Positions 11,371 to 21,811 of a stretch of DNA of 64,000 nt are shown here, one piece after another. The DNA comes from Oscarella lobularis. Its lineage: Eukaryota; Porifera; Homoscleromorpha; Homosclerophorida; Oscarellidae. The notes beneath the pieces are model-generated. The model was not told where the DNA came from. It made no database searches and saw only the letters and a list, made by a program, of their open reading frames with translations. The first letter of the stretch is position 1; each line of letters opens with the position of its first letter. Location: assembly GCF_947507565.1 (NCBI RefSeq), contig NC_089179.1, forward strand, positions 1,674,001-1,738,000. Direction: 5' to 3'. Made by a program: the position numbers and the translations under genes.

Positions 11371-11649
11371 TCTGCGAAAAGAAGGTGTACCCGTAATTAT
11401 GCCACGCTACGCACACATGACGGGCCAAGTGTTAAAAAATAGCATCTTCTCTCGAATCCGCCTTCAACATTAGCTCATCGCTTTGATTACTTACGTTGTA
11501 TTAACTTTAATTAAGTTCCTAATCTTCTCTTCCAGACGAGCGGACATTTTCTTTATTTGAAAAGTGCTGTAGATGACAAAGTGCTTGTTACAAACGAGAA
11601 AAACAAAAACAACCAGGAGTAAGAAAACGTAAACACTTGAGCAGCGGCT

Positions 11650-12927
11650 TCAGTCAGATTCAGCAAGAGAAGAGTAGTCTTTCATGGTGTTATCTGAAGG
11701 AGATTTCGTGGCAATAAGACGCTCTTCATCATTGGTGATGTCTTCTATTGGAACAGGCCTATTGAGTTGAAACAAAATAATCCTTTTGAATTTCTTGACC
11801 GTTTTGCAAAATGGTACTGAGGTCAGCGTGAACGTAAGGGGGTTACTTAATGCTACGATGGCCAGCGGTAGCAATAGCTCATACATGTAGTTGAACAGCG
11901 GAAGAAATGGAATTATAATAAAAGCAGCCCAGCCAAAGAAAGTGACAACGGCAATTGCAACTAGACGAAAATCAAGCCATCCCAAACTATTTGAATTGAC
12001 TGATGCTCTTGATCGTCTTGATCGTCTTAGTTTAGCTACTATTGCTATGTAAATTCCAGCCGCTGTTGCAATGAACAGAAAGTCAATTCCAAATATTATC
12101 CCTGCACTACTTCCTGCAACATCTTCCTTAGTAATTCTTGGACCATATCTCAAGTCTGACAAGTCTGCTACAAAGGAAGTGATTGGAATACAATGTGCAA
12201 TCTGCACCACAGAAACGGTGATATTTGGAATTGAATTATTAGTCAGGCTGTCCGGAGTATGAACTGGGAGGTTTGCTGCCATGTAAAACAAGGAAACAGT
12301 TTTGTTTTCTAAATAATATGGGATATCTTGTAAAATTGGAAACATTGTTACTCCCACTCCAAGCCCAGCAATGACAACCCATCCAGTGCAGAGAGAAACA
12401 ATTATGCATGTGCGTTTTATACAGCAGCAGCATCTTTCTCCAAAGATTACATTTGCGTAGTAGAAAGCGATAATACCAGTTATTATGCCAGACATGAGTA
12501 TACTAGTACTTTCTATTACTCCGGAAACGTAGCACAAGGACGTCATGAGCTGGATCTGCACGCTGTTTGGTGAATTTAGAGCCGAGCAAGACCAGCTGTA
12601 CATACAGAGAAAAATGACCAGTTGAATTCCAAGAAGGAGATCTGCAGCTGCCAGATTTATGACGAGTAGAGAAGGGATGCTGTTTCGCTCTTCTCTGTGT
12701 CTCGAGCAACGCCAGATCATGACAGTCAAGTTACCAGTAACGATCAGCAAGCAAAAAATAAGAAAAAGAACGTTTTCTGCAGCGGAGAGCGTGACATACA
12801 GGTTGTAGGCGTCGCCATAGTCAAAATTGTACGCATAATCCCAATTCTTCGTGTCATTGCACACCACACTGCCGAATGGGTCGTAATCAGGGGACAGAGC
12901 AGCAGCAGAGACATTATCATCAGGCAT
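11650..12927 (-). CDS. GPCR copy B (beta type), rhodopsin-class-like seven-TM receptor
   Basis: 425 residues, one exon, ATG at 12927. Short extracellular N-terminus rich in Asp and Tyr (SPDYDPFGSVVCND, DYAYNFDYGDAYNLY). TM1 has the class A GN pair (IVTGNLTVMIW), TM2 has NLAAADLLLG, TM3 starts with a conserved Cys (MTSLCYVSG) that could pair with the Cys of the second outer loop (AHCIPITSF), and TM7 has NPLTFTL in place of NPxxY. There is no DRY; the site holds FYYANVIFGERCCCC, a cysteine cluster that could be palmitoylated. The tail ends in KDYSSLAESD. TM1-TM2 recall the LGR/relaxin receptor group, but no leucine-rich repeats are present. Ligand unknown. It lies 330 bp upstream of SRCR B on the same strand. 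Confidence 0.85.
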   Translation of the reverse strand: MPDDNVSAAALSPDYDPFGSVVCNDTKNWDYAYNFDYGDAYNLYVTLSAAENVLFLIFCLLIVTGNLTVMIWRCSRHREERNSIPSLLVINLAAADLLLGIQLVIFLCMYSWSCSALNSPNSVQIQLMTSLCYVSGVIESTSILMSGIITGIIAFYYANVIFGERCCCCIKRTCIIVSLCTGWVVIAGLGVGVTMFPILQDIPYYLENKTVSLFYMAANLPVHTPDSLTNNSIPNITVSVVQIAHCIPITSFVADLSDLRYGPRITKEDVAGSSAGIIFGIDFLFIATAAGIYIAIVAKLRRSRRSRASVNSNSLGWLDFRLVAIAVVTFFGWAAFIIIPFLPLFNYMYELLLPLAIVALSNPLTFTLTSVPFCKTVKKFKRIILFQLNRPVPIEDITNDEERLIATKSPSDNTMKDYSSLAESD

Positions 12928-13146
12928 GTTGGTTCCGTTCCGGGCCCTGTTCCGGGCAGTTCAGTCCGGTGAGTGCGCGCTAGCTACTGATCACGATCCT
13001 AGTAGAGTTCCTGTGCGACTCCGTGAAGGCAGGAAAGGCAAATAGGTAGTGTCAAACGCACAGCGCGAGAAGAACGAACGCGACGGCGCGCTTCGATAGG
13101 CCGCGTGACGGCTTCAATGTCGACTCGTTTTGGAATCGGGCTCAAG
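12928..13146. repeat. Beta unit 5' flank (copy 1)
   Basis: Sequence upstream of GPCR B that recurs upstream of GPCR D (20974-21260), E (26033-26222) and F (32095-32260). Shared blocks include tgatcacgatcct, gcgactccgtgaaggcag and cgcacagcgcgagaagaacg. Probably the promoter and 5' UTR of beta GPCRs, possibly bidirectional because a small plus-strand exon follows in two copies. Confidence 0.75.
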
Positions 13147-13288
13147 ATGAATGATCCGTTGGAGTTCTTGGATGTGCGGTGGTTGCGAGAGGTTGATTGG
13201 GAGAAGCGTCCTTACCCAAGTGCGTACTGTACTCCACATCAATTGTTTTTATTTTGCTTGCGCTTTTTCTCTCGGCAGACGGGAGTTG
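13147..13288 (+). pseudogene. Fragment of an unknown two-exon gene (copy 1), cut by SRCR C
   Basis: ATG at 13147 opens a peptide beginning MNDPLEFLDVRWLREVDW, ending at a GT donor (13220) after PYP; an acceptor (ctcggcag) ends at 13278 and the next exon starts acgggagttg. The same two-exon piece with the same splice signals is at 26223-26378. Here the second exon runs straight into SRCR C sequence at about 13289, so the gene is cut. I do not recognise the peptide. Splice sites and reading frame are kept in both copies, which suggests it was once coding. Confidence 0.45.
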
Positions 13289-14400
13289 CCCCAGCGCGGA
13301 AACTTACATTCGTCGAGTCGATTTTCGACACCGGTGCAAGCGAGATGGCTCATCCAGATCTTCTCGGACTCGCTGCCCGGCTCAGAGGCGCGTCCCGTCT
13401 GTTTTGCTCCGTGGAATCCCAACTGCCTGCATGCTACGTGCGCGTCACGTAAACCCCAGCCTTTGTCGCATACTGTGCCCCATTTTCCGTTGCGAAGAAC
13501 CTCGACTCTACCCTCCTCGGGACGCAGTCCGCCGACAAGTCGAATGTCTCCCGTGCAGACGACACCCACGTCTTGACTGTGATTGCACTGATGCATTCCC
13601 CATCCGCCAAACGAGCACTCAGACAAGTCGGATTCCATACCGTTGCACCTCAAACCGTCCATCCAGATAGCTCCCGAACCTTCACCGAAATGAGCGCCGC
13701 TTGTGGCAGCAGTTGCACCGCTGTAGCCGCGATTCATCTGACGACAGGCGACAGCGGCGTCGGCGATATCCCAGTCATTGTCGCAAATCGTTCCCCAGAC
13801 ACCGTTTCGAAGGAGTTCAACTCGACCTTCCCATTCTGTCGAACCACCGACCAGTCACATTTGAGACCCCGCTGCGACTGGATATATGTCTTTTGGCCCC
13901 CTTCGGCCCCGTCGACCTATTGATCCCCTCGCACCCTCTTCTCCGCGATCGCCCTTGTCGCCTTTCGGTCCTTGAAGACCGCTAGGACCCTGTTCTCCCT
14001 TCTGTCCGGCAGCACAGAATTCACCGGGTTGACAGCGTTTAGCTACTTCCTGCAGAATGTAGCTAACAAAACCACTGACGCCTGGATCACCAGTATGTCG
14101 GGAAAATCGTTTCTTGTTTGAAATGATTTGATCGGGAGGGAGGGGCATCGACTTGGGCATTTCGTCTCTGATGAGTTGCATCAAGTCGCGGTGGTCACTT
14201 CTCAAGAGATCCATCTCAGATTCAAGCTGCTCTTTGCTTTCTTTTAGTTGGTGCAAGCTCTCCTTCATCTCAACGATGGAGAGAATGCAGTACACCGTAG
14301 TGAATCCAACCGCAAGAGATATGGATAGCCACAACCACGAGACAATGTGCAATTGGCGGCAGCGGGCGACGTACTCACCAGAGTCTTCTTTTCCTTTCAT
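13289..14400 (-). pseudogene. SRCR copy C (alpha type): nonsense codon and loss of domains 2-8
   Basis: Aligns with copy A from the start (ATG at 14400) through tail, membrane span, coiled coil and collagen-like stretch. At about 13858 the first SRCR arginine codon CGA, intact in the other copies, is TGA (plus strand cagtcaca versus cagtcgca), stopping the protein at the collagen/SRCR border. SRCR1 and most of SRCR2 are still readable beyond it. Homology ends abruptly near 13289 inside SRCR2, where an unrelated plus-strand exon fragment begins; SRCR3-8 are gone. A shortened collagen end is also seen (GPKDIYP for GPKGKCIYP). Clear pseudogene. Confidence 0.9.
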
Positions 14401-14449
14401 TCGTTTCTTTCTGCTCAAATGAGTAAAGGAGCGTAATGTATGGAAAATT

Positions 14450-14465
14450 CACGTGACGTAATTAT
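14450..14465 (-). promoter_or_regulatory. E-box plus CRE-like site upstream of SRCR C
   Basis: Same cacgtgacgtaattat arrangement and spacing as upstream of SRCR A. Confidence 0.35.
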
Positions 14466-14702
14466 GCACGTAACGGATTATGCGGTAATTAAACAAGTGT
14501 AGCATCTTCTCTAGAAGCCGTCATCAACATTATAGCCTCTTCCTCATGGCGTTGATTATTTACGAGTACTGATTAATTAAGTCCTTGATCTTCTTTGAAC
14601 GCTTTCTTTCATTAGAATGCTCCGTAGATGACAAAAGGTTTGTTATAGAAGAAAAACAAAAACAACCAGGAATGAAGAAACACGGGACACTTGAGTGTGG
14701 AT

Positions 14703-16058
14703 TCAGTCAGATTCAGCTAGAGACGAAAAGTCTTTCATACTGCTTTCTGATGGAGATCCTGTGGCAATAAGACGCTCTTCATCATCATCATCATCGGTAA
14801 TGTCTTGTATTAAAACAGGCCTGTTGAGTTTAAACAAAATGATCCTTTTCAATGTTTTGACTGTTTTGCAAAATGGTGCTGAGGTCAGCGTGAATGTAAG
14901 CGGGTTACATAATGCTACGATGGCCAGCGGTAGCAATTGCTCAAGATACGTCACATACATTGGGAATAACAGTATAGTGAAAGCAGCCCAGCCAAAGAAA
15001 GTAACAATGGCAATTGCAATTAAACGAAAGCCTAGTCCTCCCAAACGATTTGAAACAACTGATTCTCTTGATCGTCTTAGTTTATCTGCTATTATAATGT
15101 AAATTCCTGCTGCTGCTCCAATGAGTAAAAAGTCAATTCCAAATGTTATCCCCGCAATTTCTTCAACTACAGAGGGTAGTGTAAAAGTAGTCGCTTTATT
15201 AGTTCTTTTTCCATGCAATGCAAATGAGGCCGCGTCCTTCAGAAACGAAGTGATTGGAATGCAGTTTTGAAGCATCACAATAGAAAATGTAGCATTTGTC
15301 AAATTTTCTTGAGCATGGGGCGTTACAGCATACAACGAGGCAATAGATGTGTTGTGGCCAGGGAATTGGTTGGGTGAAAACATTGCTGTCCCTATTCCAA
15401 GCCCAAGAGCAACAACCCATCCAATAAAAAGAAAAACAATTATGCATATGTGCGTTAGGCAGCAGCAGCATCTTTTTCCGAACACCACATTTGCGTAGTA
15501 GAAAGCAATCGTATAAGTTATCATGCCAGAAACGAGTATACTCGTACCTTCCATTACTCCGGATACGTAGCACAGTGACGTCATAAGCTCTACTTCGTTC
15601 GGTAAAATCAAAACCGAGCAAGACCAACTGTACAGATAGAGAAAAATAACCAGTTGGATTCCAAGTAGGAGATCTGCAGCGGCCAAATTTACGACAAGTA
15701 GAGAAGGGATGCTGTTGCGCACTTCTCTGCGTCTCCTGCAACGCCAGATCATGACAGACAGGTTACCCGTAATGATAAGCAAGCAAAGGATAAGAAAAAA
15801 AGCGCTTTCTGCAGCTGAGAGCTTCACATACGACGTCAAGTAGCTGTCGTAGTCGAAGACCGCGTCATCACACACCGTACTTTCTCCGGACCCAGAGCTT
15901 TGTACATTCATTTTGCGGATGTGCGCATGTGCGAATTTTTGGAGGAATGTATCGTGCCACTTCGCGACGGGCTTCGCGACGTCCGCTCTGATGCCACCAT
16001 GATGCCACCTTCTCTTATATCTATGATGCCACAGCTGCAAAAGATATCTCTCCGCCAT
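14703..16058 (-). CDS. GPCR copy C (alpha type), intact seven-TM receptor
   Basis: One exon; the reading frame is open to 16082, but that codon is GTG. ATGs are at 16058 (MAERYLLQLW) and 15911 (MNVQSSGSGE); the latter gives an N-terminus closer in length to beta copies, so the true start is uncertain. TM1 holds IITGNLSVMIW, TM2 NLAAADLLLGIQL, TM3 starts MTSLCYVSG, the cysteine cluster is GKRCCCC, and TM7 is ALCNPLTFTL. The tail carries an acidic run (DITDDDDDEERL) and ends FSSLAESD. Asn-X-Ser/Thr sites sit in the second outer loop (NTS, NLT, NAT). Intact partner of the broken SRCR C, 302 bp downstream. Confidence 0.85.
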   Translation of the reverse strand: MAERYLLQLWHHRYKRRWHHGGIRADVAKPVAKWHDTFLQKFAHAHIRKMNVQSSGSGESTVCDDAVFDYDSYLTSYVKLSAAESAFFLILCLLIITGNLSVMIWRCRRRREVRNSIPSLLVVNLAAADLLLGIQLVIFLYLYSWSCSVLILPNEVELMTSLCYVSGVMEGTSILVSGMITYTIAFYYANVVFGKRCCCCLTHICIIVFLFIGWVVALGLGIGTAMFSPNQFPGHNTSIASLYAVTPHAQENLTNATFSIVMLQNCIPITSFLKDAASFALHGKRTNKATTFTLPSVVEEIAGITFGIDFLLIGAAAGIYIIIADKLRRSRESVVSNRLGGLGFRLIAIAIVTFFGWAAFTILLFPMYVTYLEQLLPLAIVALCNPLTFTLTSAPFCKTVKTLKRIILFKLNRPVLIQDITDDDDDEERLIATGSPSESSMKDFSSLAESD

Positions 16059-16379
16059 TGCTGCAAAAGGAAGGAAACACACGAACTAGTCTCCCTTCGG
16101 GGTCTACAGTCTACCTACCTCTCGGGCCCAACGTACAACGACACCCTTACATCTTTTTCGAACAGGTAGGCCACGAAACAGCTAGGCGACACGAGACGAA
16201 TTACGTGGAACAATACGGTTTTGCATTATGAACAGGGTCCCCCTTTTAGAACCTCTTCACTGTACCCTCTTTCGAACAAACACCCATTCCTTGTCATATC
16301 ACAGTGTACAACGCATCAAGCACAAAAAGAGTACAGACGACACGAGACAACCAGGCCTATAGGCAACTGCATTAGTAGT
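16059..16379. repeat. Alpha/beta unit spacer (copy 2)
   Basis: Near-identical to 7942-8268. Lies between GPCR C and the 3' end of SRCR D, and supports one ancestral composite unit of beta pair plus alpha pair. No gene seen. Confidence 0.75.
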
Positions 16380-19350
16380 CTAATACTCGCAAACAACACC
16401 AGCGTTCTGTTGATACCATGAGCAACCAGAACTGTGACTTCCCCAACCATTGAAAGAGCAATCTTCTAAATTCAATTCCTTTCCGTTGCACCGCACGTCG
16501 TCCATCCACACTCTAATGGAACTGTGGCCAAACGTAGATCCTCTTGTGTATCGTTCAGCTCTTGTAAAACCCAATTGTCGGCAAACGACATGCGCGTCGT
16601 TCAGATCCCAATAGTCATGACAAATTCTTCCCCATTGGTTACTGTGATACACCTCGACGCGACCTTCATGGGGTCCAGACCCACCAACGAGTCTTATCGT
16701 TTCTTTGCAGATAACTCCGGCGACGTAACTGGAACTGCTACAGCTTCCTTCTTTCCAGGACGAAAATTCACAATGGGTAAGAGTTGTCTCGCGCCCATTG
16801 CACGTCACGTCGTTCATCCACATTGACTGTGACGCTGTGCCAAATCTCCCTCTGGTTGCATTAGGTCGCGTAGCTAAAATCCCCAGGTCTCTACAGACGA
16901 CGTCTGCAGCTTTTATATCCCAGTTACTGTCACACACGCCTCCCCATGATCCGTTATAGAAAATCTCAACTCGGCCCTGGCTTGAATGAATGCCGCCAAC
17001 AAGCCTGATTCGCGATTTGCTGCACACGATTCCCGCGTCTTCGTCGTGAGAACAGCGATGGATCCCCCAACCAGGAAAACGGCAGTCCGCAAGGCTGCTC
17101 TCTTTTCCTGTACACGCAATTTCTTCCATCCAGATAGGTCCCGTTCCACCTCCATAATAGGAATAACCCCGGTATTTCCTCGCTGGCCCGTAGCCTAATT
17201 CCAGACACGCGACAGTCGCATCTTCTATGTCCCAGTTGTCGTCGCAGATTGTACCCCACTGTCCTTTGTGTAGGATCTCAATTCGTCCTTCTTCTGGAAC
17301 GGAGCCTCCAACGAGACGCAGGTTAGAAACGCATTCAACTGCAATAGAACGACTGGAAGAGTCAGAATGACAACTGTCTTGGGCGCAGCTGTCCAACTCC
17401 GTCTCGTTTCCGTGACACAGAAAGCCTGACGACAATACCTCTTGTGAGGTCTCAACGATCTTTGAGCTCTTTGCTCTGTAATATCCCAACTGATGGCAAG
17501 CAACGTCACCCACGTAGGCATTGTCCTTATTCCATGTATTTTCGCAAATGGCTTTCCAAGTTCCATTGTGAAGGATTTCAATACTGCCACTATTTGGAGT
17601 ACGCCCATCGACGAGTCGAATATTGTCAGCACACGCGACAGTGGCAATGCGGTTGTGATTCAAACAGTCGTGTTTTCCCCAGCCACCAAACTCACAGTCT
17701 GCAAGATTTGGCTCAGTTCCATTGCAAGCCAGCTTGTCCATTAGCAATGTTTCACCTGATAGTTCAGTAGTGTTGTAAGACACGGCTCGATAGTACCCCA
17801 ACTGCCGGCAGGCAACATGCGCATCGTTCAAGTCCCAGCCCCGACTGCACAGTCTACCCCAGACGTCTCTATGCTTCACCTCAATGATTCCTTCATTCGC
17901 TCTCATCCCACCAACTAATCGGATGTCTGAAACGCACGTCACTCCTGCCTGACGACCGCAGTAGCGTTCCTCTTGTACTATAAAAGAGCAGTCAACAAAA
18001 TCGGACTCGTCTCCTGTACACTGAATATTTTCTAATGTCGACTGTTCTATTTGTAGATCATCTGGAAACGAGGCGCTGAAATACTCCTTGGCTTTTTCAT
18101 ATCCAAGCTGCCTGCAGACGACTTGAGCGTCATTCATATCCCAATTATCGTCGCAAACGGCGTGCCAAACACCGCTAAGCAGCACTTCAACGCGACCCTC
18201 TTCAACTGCAGAGCCTCCTACGAGCCGAGTGCCTTCAGCGAAGCAAGTGATCGCCACGTCGTTTTCATGAGTGCAAACATGTTCGCGGACACCCCAGCCC
18301 GAAAACGTACATTCGTCCAGTCGATTTTCGACGCCTGCGCAGGTGACATTGCTCATCCAAATCCTATCGGACTCGCTACCCAGCTCAGAAGCGCGTCCCG
18401 TCTGTTTAGCTCCGTGGAATCCCAACTGCCTGCACGCCACGTGCGCATCAGCTAAACCCCAGCCTTTGTCGCATACTGTGCCCCATTTTCCGTTGCGCAG
18501 AACCTCGACTCTACCCTCCTCGGGACGCAGTCCGCCGACAAGTCGAATGTCTCCCGTGCAGACGACTGCAGCGCAAACCGTCCATCCAGATGGCTCCCGA
18601 ACCCTCGCCGAAATGAGCGCCGCTCGTGGCAGCAGTTGCACCGCTGTAGCCGCGATTCATCTGACGACAGGCGACGGCGGCGTCGGCGATATCCCAGTCA
18701 TTGTCGCAAATCGTTCCCCAGACACCGTTTCGAAGGAGTTCGACTCGACCTTCCCATTCTGTCGAGCCACCGACCAGTCGCATTTGAGACCCCGCTGCGA
18801 CTGGATATATGCATTCGCCTTTTGGCCCCCTTCGGCCCCGTTGACCCATTGATCCTCTGGGACCTTCTGGTCCTCCCGCACCCTCTTCTCCGCGATCGCC
18901 CTTGTTGCCTTTTGGTCCTTGGAGACCGCTAGGACCCTGTTCTCCCTTCTGTCCGGCAGCGCAGAATTCGCCGGGTTGACAGCGTTTTGCTACCTCCTGC
19001 AGAATGTAGGTGACAAAACCACTGACGACTGGGTCACCAGTAGTATGTCGGGAAAATCGTTTCTTGTTTGAAATGATGTGATCAGGAGGGAGGGGCATCG
19101 ACTGGGGCATTTCGTCCCTGATGAGTTGCATCAAGTCGCGGTGGTCACTTTTCAAGAGATTGATCTCAGATTCGAGCTGCTCTTTGCTTTGTTTTAGTTG
19201 GTTCAAGCTCTCCTTCATCTCGACAATGGAGACGATGCAGTACACCGTAGCTATTCCAACCGCGAGAGATATGAATAGACCCAACCACGAGACAACGTGC
19301 AATTGGCGGCAGCGGGCGATGTACTCACCAGAGTCCTCCTTTCCTTTCAT
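16380..19350 (-). pseudogene. SRCR copy D (beta type): 80-bp deletion in SRCR1
   Basis: Full-length relative of copy B with ATG at 19350. Tail, span, coiled coil, collagen-like stretch and the first two thirds of SRCR1 read in one frame; SRCR2-8 read in another. Against copy B, the 80 bp corresponding to 10456-10535 (end of SRCR1, including its last cysteines) are missing at about 18566. The loss is not a multiple of three and shifts the frame, which then stops within about 20 codons. The missing piece in B lacks GT-AG ends, so it is not an intron. SRCR2-8 remain open and very like copy B, so the deletion looks recent. Confidence 0.88.
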
Positions 19351-19409
19351 TCGTTTCTTTCTACTCAAATGGGTAAAGGAACTCTATTCTCTATTATGTA
19401 TAGAAAATT

Positions 19410-19416
19410 CACGTGA
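19410..19416 (-). promoter_or_regulatory. Conserved E-box upstream of SRCR D
   Basis: CACGTGA in the same attcacgtgatctg block as copy B, about 60 bp upstream of the start. Confidence 0.35.
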
Positions 19417-19683
19417 TCTGCGAAAAGAACATTTAACGTAATTATGTCACGCTAAGCACGTGACGGGCCAAAGTAGCATTTTCTCTTGAATCTGGCTCAA
19501 CATCAGCCTCTTCCTCATCACTTTGATTATTTACGTTGCATCAATTAATTAAGTCCCTAATCTTCTTTTCCAGACGAGTGGACGTTTTCTTTATTTGAAA
19601 AGTGCCGTAGATGACAAAGTGTTTGTTACAAAAGAGAAAAAAACAACCAGGAGTAAGGAAACATAGACACTTGAGCAGCGGCT

Positions 19684-20973
19684 TCAGTCAGATTCAGCTA
19701 GAGAAGAGTAGTCTTTCATGGTATCTGAAGGACATGCCGTGGCAATAAGACGCTCTTCATCATTGGTAATGTCTTCTATTAGAGCTGGCCTATTGAGTTT
19801 AAAAAAAATGATCCTTTTCAATTTCTTGACTGTTTTGCAAAATGGCACTGAGGCCAGCGTGAATGTAAGGGGGTTACTTAATGCTACGATGGTCAGCGGT
19901 AGAAATATCTCAACATACGTGTAGTGACCGTCAAAAGTATTTTCTAAAATTGACAATATTATAAAAGCAGCCCAGCCGAAGAGAGTGACAACGGCAATTG
20001 CAACTACACGAAAATCAAGCCGTCCCAAACTATTTGAATTGACTGATGCCCTTGATCGTCTCAGTTTAATTGCTATTGCTATGTAAATTCCCGCCGCTGT
20101 TCCAATGAAAAAAAAGTCAATTAACACAATTGCTGGAAATCCTCCATCCACACTGGGTATCAAGTCTTGTAGAAAAGAAGTGATTGGAATACAATGTGCA
20201 ATCTGCACTATAGAAATAGTGATAATTGGAATCGAATTATTAGTCACACTGTCCTGAGTATGAATTGTGAAGTTTGCTGCCACGTAAAGCAAAGAATCAG
20301 TTTTGTTTAAAAAATATGGGCGGCTTGAAATTGAAAACATTGTTGCTCCCACTCCAAGCCCAGCAATGACAATCCATCCAGTGCAGAGAAAAACAATTAC
20401 GCATGTGCGTTTTATACAGCAGCAGCATCTTTCTCCAAAGATTACGTTTGCGTAGTAGAAAGCGATAATACCTGTTATTAGGCCAGACATGAGTATACTC
20501 GTACTTTCCATTACTCCGGAAACGTAGCACAAGGACGTCATGAGTTTGATCTGCACGCTGTTTGGTGAATTTAGAGCCGAGCAAGACAAGCTGTACAGAC
20601 AGAGAAAAATGACCAGTTGAATTCCAAGAAGGAGATCTGCAGCTGCCAGATTTAGGACGAGTAGAGAAGGGATGCTGTTTCGCTCTTCTCTGCGTCTCGA
20701 GCAACGCCAGATCATGACAGTCAAGTTACCAGTAATGATCAGCAAGCAAAATATAAGAAAAAGAGCGTTTTCTGCAGCAGAGAGCTTGGCATACAGGTGG
20801 TAGGAGTCGTAGTACGGGTAGGAGTCCTTGTAGTACGGGTAGAGATCGTAATGAAAGTCAAAATTATACGCATAATCCCTATTATTCGTGTCATTGCACA
20901 CCAGACTGCCGAAAAATACGTCGTAATCAGGGGACAGAGTAGGAGCAGCAGAGACATTATCATCAGGAGGCAT
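19684..20973 (-). CDS. GPCR copy D (beta type), Tyr-rich N-terminus
   Basis: 429 residues, one exon, ATG at 20973. Same core as GPCR B (IITGNLTVMIW, NLAAADLLLG, GERCCCC, NPLTFTL, tail YSSLAESD). The outer N-terminus is longer and unusually Tyr/Asp-rich, with an internal repeat (DLYPYYKDSYPYYDSYHLY) that matches a duplicated DNA block at about 20801-20850. Such acidic tyrosine clusters are typical tyrosine-sulfation sites in ligand-binding N-termini; that is inference. The stretch before TM6 is shorter than in B and E. Upstream of SRCR D by 333 bp. Confidence 0.85.
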   Translation of the reverse strand: MPPDDNVSAAPTLSPDYDVFFGSLVCNDTNNRDYAYNFDFHYDLYPYYKDSYPYYDSYHLYAKLSAAENALFLIFCLLIITGNLTVMIWRCSRRREERNSIPSLLVLNLAAADLLLGIQLVIFLCLYSLSCSALNSPNSVQIKLMTSLCYVSGVMESTSILMSGLITGIIAFYYANVIFGERCCCCIKRTCVIVFLCTGWIVIAGLGVGATMFSISSRPYFLNKTDSLLYVAANFTIHTQDSVTNNSIPIITISIVQIAHCIPITSFLQDLIPSVDGGFPAIVLIDFFFIGTAAGIYIAIAIKLRRSRASVNSNSLGRLDFRVVAIAVVTLFGWAAFIILSILENTFDGHYTYVEIFLPLTIVALSNPLTFTLASVPFCKTVKKLKRIIFFKLNRPALIEDITNDEERLIATACPSDTMKDYSSLAESD

Positions 20974-21277
20974 GCTGGTTCCGGGAGGTTCCGGGCAGTG
21001 AGTGCGCGCTACTGATCATGATCCTGATCTCCTGGGAGGCCATCTTGGGAGGATCCTGGGAGATCCTGGGAAATCCTGCGACTCCGTGAAGGCAGGAGGA
21101 AAGGCTTACCGTTCACCACGCGGAATTTATCAAGGAAAATCTGCGTGGGCCTACTGTTTATCTCGATTTGTGGGAGGCCGCCATAAAATGTATGATGTCT
21201 GCGGAAAACGCACAGCGCGAGAAGAACGAACGCGACGGCGCGCTTCGATGAGCCGCGTCGACGACGCTAGCCTCGCG
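20974..21277. repeat. Beta unit 5' flank (copy 2)
   Basis: Matches the flank upstream of GPCR B, E and F, with extra sequence inside (about 21095-21205) that the other copies lack. A region to 21745 continues with blocks also found at 32315-32455 (caacaacgctcctt, cgcctcagcgccggcgcgtt). No gene recognised in 20974-21810. Confidence 0.65.
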
Positions 21278-21327
21278 TGCCATGCCCTTCTCCTCCCCGG
21301 GTTTATCCGAGGAGAAGGGCCTGGCAC
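21278..21327. repeat. Inverted repeat / hairpin 1
   Basis: Arms gtgccatgcccttctcctc and gaggagaagggcctggcac pair with two mismatches around a loop of about 13 nt. It sits just after a shared unit-flank block (gcgcttcgatgag) at the same place as hairpin 2 (32263-32307), though their sequences differ. Confidence 0.7.
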
Positions 21328-21811
21328 AGTATGATTTTTTTGACGGCAGTCGTGCTAATGCCAACAGCATAGGATTTCTAACCAATTCGTTTCTGGAAAC
21401 AATTCTGCTGGCACCATAGATGGCACGCGAGCTAGACGCAGCGACGCGAATCGTGTCAGTGCGCTAGAAGCAGCGGCAACTCAACAGAATCTAATTAACC
21501 GTAACACGCGATGGACTCTCCTCTCAATGGAGGCATTCCGTGCAACAACGCTCCTTAATTCGCGCGTCTGAGAGCCTCCATGAGAAGTAGACTATATAAT
21601 TCTTCGCCTCAGCGCCGGCGCGTTGAATGCTCTCGCCTTGAAATCGATCGTCTACTCGAGCCGCGTCTGTCCCAATTCGTGATATATCGGGACGATCGCG
21701 CCGTCCCATTGTCACGCGAAGGGTTCGCATAAAGGCTTAATTCAATGTCGACTCGTTTTAATTTGGAATCGGGCTTGCACGATCAAGAATGATTCTCTTC
21801 TATATATATAT

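Noticed and set aside
18560-18570. The gap in SRCR D could be an intron present in other copies and lost here
   Set aside because: The 80 bp present in copy B (10456-10535) encode conserved SRCR cysteines and lack GT-AG ends, so this is a deletion in D.
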